A stretch of DNA of 53,473 nt, taken from NCBI GenBank assembly GCA_017961765.1, contig JAGCWQ010000023.1:1-53473 (forward strand), written 5' to 3'. Origin of the DNA: Paludibacteraceae bacterium. Lineage in GTDB: Bacteria > Bacteroidota > Bacteroidia > Bacteroidales > Paludibacteraceae. Of this stretch, positions 52,501 to 53,473 are shown piece by piece. Position numbers and translations under genes: made by a program. Below the pieces are notes generated by a model that was given only the letters and a program-made list of their open reading frames with translations, made no database searches and had not been told where the DNA came from. Every line of letters starts with the position of its first letter. Positions within the stretch are counted from its first letter, which is position 1.

Positions 52501-53473
52501 AAACTGATAAAATCTATGGCGATTTCCAAACAATTAGATTGTTGCAGAATAAAGTCGATAGAAGCATTAGCATTATCGAATCGAGTAAAATATCCCCCCA
52601 ACTCTATATCCATCTTATACAAGACACCTTTCTTGAAAGGTCTGCCACTTTCAGGTCCCCGATTCTGCTGTTTCGCCTCAATTTGGGGCTGATTATTGCT
52701 CTGTTTATAGGTTTGAAAAACCAACACATTGGAGGTATCATTATAAATAGAAGTAGACAAATATTGGTCGTTGGCTTGGTTTCCATATTTTCCATCCAAC
52801 TTAATATCATTGAATACTGGAGAACAACTCTCCTCATTAGAAAATTTTGCATACACCCTTACAAAAAGGCGGAATGGCCCCTTCTTGAAATAGGGACAAT
52901 TATTAAAATCTATCGTAAACTTATGATTCTCATTAATAAATAAATAATTATTATCCTTGCCTTGCAAAGCACGAGGAAGAGAGCCAAACTTTTTCAAAAA
53001 CTCAGCATTTCCATCCACTTTACCTGCCGAATTGAATTTCACTCCGTCTGGGAATTGGTGAACCAAACAACTCTGAGTAACAGGGTTACAAGAGCCATTA
53101 TAATCGAAATCCGTTCCGAAGATATATTCACCTGTAGCCGCTTCTCGACAAATAGTAGACTTACAATTAGTTGCCGATGCCAACTCTTTGGTAACCGTAG
53201 GCGATGAACTTGGGTATTTAGCCACACCGACCGTCATGCCGTCGCCACTAAACTCGGCACTTTCAACACTACAGTGTCCCAATGTCGTCACCTTATACTT
53301 TTGCCCATTGACGAACCACTGGAACATACCGTCCTCACCCACGTCAAGACCTGTCACCTCCAACTGGACAGGGTCGCCCTCACAAACTGCATTAGTACTT
53401 GACGTAAGCGTCTGCCCATACGCAGAGAACGATGCCAGCACAAACACTGTCAAAAAAACAACTGATACCCTAT
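37509..53473 (-). CDS. Giant HYR-repeat surface protein with type B T9SS sorting domain (5' truncated)
   Basis: At least 5320 codons; the frame is open to the right edge. The visible start (RVSVVFLTVFVLASFSAYGQ) is the hydrophobic core and cleavage site of a signal peptide, so the true Met lies just outside and a TTG at 53453 is not the start. N-terminal Ig-like and jelly-roll-like modules (about 53.4-51.2 kb) precede dozens of HYR-type modules (patterns CP....., CxATY, DNCS, FxxGxTxVxWxAxDxxGNxxxCxQxVxVxD). They include three 2.2-kb super-repeats and six 279-bp repeats. The last about 80 residues (FIPTAFTPYDRDGMNDVF...IFNRYGQKVHE...WDGSYDG...GVFFYEL) are a classic gliding-motility C-terminal (CHU_C, type B) domain. 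It is probably a SprB-like cell-surface adhesin exported by T9SS. It has its own terminator. Confidence 0.9.
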   Translation of the reverse strand, partial: RVSVVFLTVFVLASFSAYGQTLTSSTNAVCEGDPVQLEVTGLDVGEDGMFQWFVNGQKYKVTTLGHCSVESAEFSGDGMTVGVAKYPSSSPTVTKELASATNCKSTICREAATGEYIFGTDFDYNGSCNPVTQSCLVHQFPDGVKFNSAGKVDGNAEFLKKFGSLPRALQGKDNNYLFINENHKFTIDFNNCPYFKKGPFRLFVRVYAKFSNEESCSPVFNDIKLDGKYGNQANDQYLSTSIYNDTSNVLVFQTYKQSNNQPQIEAKQQNRGPESGRPFKKGVLYKMDIELGGYFTRFDNANASIDFILQQSNCLEIAIDFISFESENVCVTPRVACVGDSVTVATAGFASGKQITWQMYNESNGKWESIPGIKYQPKQQLDPTSGNYVSVNVMADIPMTKIGAGLYRVTSSYGYDAQGKELKSEVEFTLVGEDCAHNACVSIGGDTLACLLADKTELPFTLLNTDVLDSYYGDKNYEWLVYGPEGDSLNGDGITELDVRRDFSEKEDENSAFHKKYNPNKSNDQGLNVYLDTEWMNQHRYFSEDKNKKKYKIEVIARNAGNSEICRTHFDFRVLRDPRLRKFKLEAPSVTGRLCAADFVYYNDKSVELQVLGEKVVGEASLPNPYNGFGYKYTWTDATKSTKEWEATLNVDKSKACNGIDKKYTPEVEIDNLGCKAKFKIELEVENPEMPTILCPETEDVVLELGPNYSDPNTRDYKLPVLSSSSYSVACGSATIEVIVDGKNKTMGSTVALAEGTHTVIYKLTDGCEKVVECSYKVKVIAGIPPTLDCSQIGSISRDVDACDAYIKVNVPDVSQITEEERVTVTFYGYKESKDNPGKDPNKYEAADKVPMLYNVGNTYLLWAFADTAGNTAYCTQLIEINDNRPFDLTCNTSLTENDTINVCDGKTWAEIQAADPDFKAKFPTASYTQCGTSTDIVIAPTLSYKLATETTYKPLNNETLLYNKVYNIRWTFTKAGDNIVTQTQYCYASIVLLDNEPPTIDCSKFENATVLVNYNPDKGENASDKYMKYASARKGAGEGAGYIYTLAGKLKFPTAEDISDNCTDPTQVNVEVKIGDDIIANDAALQQYQFKVGDAGQATYIIHFTFTDEAGNVARCQQEIEVVESFKPVPNCPADETLVASDPSDCSASYSYTETPKARMDYWKYEKEKVGPGAGPADLDAYNALHGTVSHEQTEIYPYKLVSVVGGVETLITENNSTPEIVEARYLKEAGPAGTSTWWNSNNNPDKVNKVYKKDFTSADKARITAAFSDLSIGVHTYRWYFRNNDNKEASCDFVVTVEDKTAPSFNCHSNVTISTASNASACSATFNMKTYQPTEVKDCDTKLSYAYEIRKDGVVFKPRRSFTYGSNQNENLNKGTYTIVWYVSDSKGNEDQCSFDLTVEDKTNPTITCPGAVSLDATSNCEVSYTVAKSKFTVSDNCDDVIIYSYSIDGEAEVLVPTHTTTITIPALRVGKHTIVWTAKDLSDNTATCEQEITVNDDEDYEILCPENLNPHVQTCADKLKWSDLKPMLSGLDALPTGTSFFNCVTKKTTLATEIIEYKESSATNYSSVQNGTEFQARKTYNIRFTYKKEGSFINTKEKTCEISVYIGDKESPTFLCSEMDAILTLDVVKACDTSYVLIPPKNAVSDVCTTNKDDFKWYYTLGNKAEKLWTGTTEKLNVGTSYTVVWRVEDKDGNSSENTCSQTIRVRDKRHFDLVCPSDNDIKFNWCDYQYWYTEYAGRYSVRDTLLKNPNQWPKASALVCKNGKPSTKMDLDSTVYFYPDKNGKWGPVEDLTMFTYGVQYKIKWVYSTPKDIYTEVVSDSCEVSFKITDTESPTADCSKMKHKDVFIKSQCDTTFLLSEPTGVFKDNCDLNGYAFKWKFENGADSPVLDYNEENATLTFKPGVYTITWWALDKEDNISKESCDQEITVRDSAALKVTCPENDDKIYNIESCTTPSGSAILDSLEAVSFRPKAEYARKCWDASHYPAIQETVYAKKSGATSWKLLSSISSLDLKGVYDIRWVFSVKKTNYVADLADTCEFKIRIGDVTPPTFDCPKDATVKTTSTDKDCEATYELELSTLNIQDKCSGSDLRKFDIGYFVEDLEGMTDTVFFEKETTKASIKLPVREDPYVIAWVVKDEAGNRRDECKNEVTVKDNTKPIIDCPADMAIKLTTQCDTTMTITAPAVTDNCSGNITFTYKIEGASVDGSAKTGTYKKPFNFTFKLGETTITWTAKDEANNKSVACVRTYTLTDKTGFNFTCPDLKDVIIDTCLTINWETLKPMIPVEQTPNAVYLNCKENQDETIVPTITYKKRGTSSYADLTDDVKFEYGNTYDLVYLFTKSGENIETLEERCTISVSVKDTSAPIFDCDKVDDIITLNVVNACDSSYVLEAPKAAVSDTCTKNADEFQFFYSIDGKAKKQWTATSSETFKVGKEYILVWSVKDAEGNSARNTCEQKIVVNDKRKINLKCPSVSDITFNWCDTGEDYLWQNEEYSIKDTLLKKSNHWPKASATLCEDGSETTTAVDLDSVIYVSSDKGSTWTELTESSTFKYNHEYQIKWVYVKKGDFFAEVKDSCTVNFQIKDIENPKANCTKMENYDVFITSTACDTSFLLREPVGVFSDNCGTDHAGFKLKFDAGEGAKVYNATDGVVTFVPGVHVIKWWAEDKENLKSPECEQTIVVRDSAMLKVSCPDTEDKIYDVQACTTPSGTDILDSLKLVSYKPKAEFIRKCGDEYPTITETVYAKKSGTTAWKKLSSLTTLDLKSVYDIRWIFSTMQTNFVAALADTCEFQVRIGDVTKPEFICPPTAEAITSETDANCVADMFVDLSAFGVTDNCETDPADFKYGYFIQDFSTDTVYVPYVTTPVKVSMPVRDDSYVVVWAVEDKAGNRAECEQTVKALDKTKPIINCPKDTSVQLIANCDTTMIVVAPAVKDNCSGDITFTYKIGDADAVEYNDAFGYQFNLGETKITWIAKDAANNVSEACVRTYTLTDKTGFNFTCPRLNDVIIDECETLEWSRVKTLIPDDQTPNAVYLDCKNNKQETIVPTITYKERSATSYADLTDDVKFEYGTTYDLIYFFKKEGENVETLERTCSISVVVKDTSVPLFDCEKVDGLITLDVENGCDVLYTLSAPKEAVSDICTKSDDDFNFSYSIDGAAMKSWTVASSETFNVGQTYQITWSVKDAAGNEARNTCSQSVVVNDKRKIDLTCSSVADITFNWCDTGNDYLWKGEENSIKDTLLNKSNHWPKASATKCEGGEETKERVELDSTIYISSNQGVTWTEMMESTPFKYGTDYQIKWVYVKKGDYFAEVQDSCTVDFRIKDVENPKADCSKMEDYDVFITSASCDTTFLLHEPTGVFTDNCGVDHYGFTVKFDDGEASGPKIYNEVDANLTFKPGKYTITWWAEDKEDLKSPECIQTIIVRDSFLFKVTCPDDEEDKVFDVQTCEAPSGEELLDSLTKASYKPYAEFLKNCEGFSYPTINETVYIRKKGEESWSLLKNVAKLALKENYQIRWVFSVEQTDQMAAMADSSCEYEIRIGDVTIPEFTCPTETVAKTDKDAVDCMAKMSVALSEFQPTDNCEKNPDDFTYGYFIQDFSTDTTYVAYSATPVVVSMPVREDPYKVVWVVADKAGNRAECEQKVQANDSTRPSVVCPEPIVENLTSGCSMDMVLTPATANDNCSVADIFYSLDGEKFEKVTEEPINATFAIGVASVYWYSADVQGNVSDTCLQTVTVNDNEKFDIHCPQNGDDTFIIEACQDLTWKDVRDSLTRLDMNASAEYVDCKTNTSTPLDSVIMKISLAGTEAWTLMTETTDIKKDTEYNIRWIFTKYGEDIITQTDSCQLAIMLKDTTLPVFDCLTIDPDSLVQVVDGVCEVPFQNIQFNDYEADDNCDGKVKGVLSWSEDMADRIKDDELFKVGELYKMHWIFQDRTGNQITCDQKLMLNSNLKPVFDCDSLHKAPIDTVLHGVCEIAAADLNINTPFALDACTKDTILGVPTRKSGKSMEDSYVVGRDTIVWVFDSKYSTLNDTCEQYVFIQSDMKPVFDCDSLHNAPIDTLLHGVCEISPADLNINTPFALDACTKDTILGVPTRKSGRSMEENFVVGRDTIVWVFDSEYSTLNDTCEQYVFIQSDLKPLFDCDSLHNAPIDTVLHGVCEISPADLNINTPFALDACTKDTILGVPTRKSGKTMEENFVVGRDTIVWVFDSEYSTMNDTCEQYVFIQSDLKPLFDCDSLHNAPIDTVLHGVCEISPSDLNINTPFALDACTKDTILGVPTRKSGKTMEENFVVGRDTIVWVFDSEYSTLNDTCEQYVFIQSDLKPVFNCDSLNNSPIEKVLNGVCEISAADLNVNVPVARDACTNVPIPGVGRRTSGRSMEDSYVVGRDTIVWYFESEYSTETDSCRQYVFLQSDIAPKFDCDSLRNTPIVKALDLNVCEISPEDLNINTPFALDACTNDTIWGIGRRVSGKAMTDVYKIGRDTIVWKFVSEYSTKEDSCEQYVIIKDTIAPPVDCSIFEDVAIVWTELGDEVPYEKVVAEGMVVNPSVMDVCDGEIFGTPSRSDGLALEAPFALDTTTVVTWTFVDASGNDTSCSQNIHITNLVEIPIECPVLQKTVYSCIEELPAPYSTWSEFKAAGGSAVLEKFLDFSTFGSVDTVSGKCTKEVKRTYFIYNLKGMRSSCDQIFTIVDTLAPVITTEVENLVLGCKDDIPEAPQVYATDACQEGEILAAMVETNDRSTDPHSCGYYNYTITRTWQAVDSCGNFSLPLVQTITVVDTINPYFDFPDNWKDTVLAIMFKGCHFEIPDFSSAVRSIVQDNCTETDDLTIQQFPTAGTQISESQFVRVYVSDFCGNRDSLDMYVMVSAPKTIVSLAANSLTTCVSDTTAISLWSQNVRVARGSLFIEDWDGSITTIPSTFTYDCYLGSISDSTLVFSDNPNTNARKFYNSDRDAYNRNRDSLINLTRRSQSGLYYFVAMDTITLCSDTASAYLDLREKPRISMESGDFSVCEYDSLPLNQILTQFGVCIDDMGYPLTEEGWMIDGVKYTTSDSVFTASDRLSLYYYAENECGMTNSLDSYFGACFTFPVGADSVEVFGSELNAKLFREERLKVSSSIVLDVHRRFDANTMMLTSDPPAPATLFEGDNAKLILNTDQKPSHIDWYRVVGNYDARFGNRYDIDGTLKTSESVHLENDDELIDVTDSTEAKYMQQFLYNLSDSANYYVVVSDYVCPSMSSNVLSINVNNFIPTAFTPYDRDGMNDVFMPNAYVVIFNRYGQKVHEGMGWDGSYDGAMADPGVFFYELVLPNGKTRQGTIEVVKM
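39960..41640 (-). repeat. Six tandem 279-bp repeats in the giant HYR gene
   Basis: The string GTATC(A/G/T)CGAC recurs on the plus strand at 40021, 40303, 40582, 40861, 41140 and 41419, that is, every 279 bp, with one 282-bp step. Each unit encodes about 93 residues with KP.FDCDSL..APID..LHGVCEI..., DACTKDTILGVPTRKSG, VVGRDTIVWVF and DTCEQYVFIQSD. The middle copies are about 94% identical in DNA by eye; the outermost copies are more diverged. Confidence 0.9.
42226..48949 (-). repeat. Three tandem super-repeats of about 2.2 kb in the giant HYR gene
   Basis: The same succession of about eight HYR-type modules occurs three times, with boundaries near 42226, 44461, 46681 and 48949 (units of 2235, 2220 and 2268 bp). 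Landmarks repeated in each unit include TGFNFTCP.L.DVIID.C (or a relative), VKDTS.P.FDC.K, CTK..D.F.F.YSIDG, FNWCDTG.DYLW, SNHWPKASAT and EFQVRIGDVT. The two leftmost units are the most alike. Confidence 0.8.

Noticed and set aside
53451-53453. TTG at 53453 as the start of the giant HYR gene
   Set aside because: The frame remains open to the window edge and the upstream codons encode the hydrophobic part of the signal peptide.
1-53473. Prophage, transposon or integrative element
   Set aside because: No integrase, transposase, attachment-site pair, phage structural gene or flanking tRNA was seen.

Overview
The window looks like a chromosomal segment of a Bacteroidota bacterium, most likely order Bacteroidales. 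The evidence is giant secreted proteins with type IX secretion (T9SS) sorting domains of type A and type B, HYR and SprB-type repeats, a menaquinone-pathway MenE, promoter sites matching the Bacteroidota consensus (TTTG about 19-20 bp before TAnnTTTG), and little use of Shine-Dalgarno sequences. The genus cannot be fixed from the sequence alone. No rRNA, tRNA, CRISPR array, transposase or integrase was recognised.

Region 1 (about 0.2-29.2 kb, minus strand) is one long apparent operon of eight genes. It starts at a predicted promoter near 29.13-29.16 kb with a leader of about 450 nt and ends at a rho-independent terminator at 222-257. In order of transcription it encodes: a secreted SBBP-like propeller protein with a type A sorting domain; a secreted von Willebrand A protein; a 3862-aa protein with two beta-helix modules, GCDS-type repeats and SprB-like repeats; an outer-membrane beta-barrel; a secreted FnIII/zincin protein whose C-terminus looks like a polymorphic-toxin domain; a small gene overlapping it by ATGA (candidate immunity gene); a 1100-aa exported protein of unknown family; and a secreted multi-FnIII protein. 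I infer a cell-surface or secreted assembly, exported at least partly by T9SS, that carries an exchangeable toxin. This is the best candidate for an undescribed system in the window.

Region 2 (29.3-31.55 kb, minus strand) is an AT-rich stretch of small damaged genes: a PQQ-propeller-like gene with an apparent frameshift, a four-helix membrane protein, a detached fragment homologous to the propeller gene, and a small ORF broken at a homopolymer. It looks like a decayed or recombining cargo/immunity region.

Region 3 (31.57-37.4 kb) is ordinary. On the plus strand are a membrane-anchored endonuclease/exonuclease/phosphatase-family protein and the two halves of a heterodimeric ABC exporter. On the minus strand is menE, with its own promoter and insulated by terminators on both sides.

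Region 4 (37.5-53.47 kb, minus strand) is one giant gene, cut by the right edge, encoding at least 5320 residues of HYR-type modules. These include three tandem super-repeats of about 2.2 kb, six tandem 279-bp repeats, and a C-terminal type B (gliding-motility-type) T9SS sorting domain. It is probably a surface adhesin.
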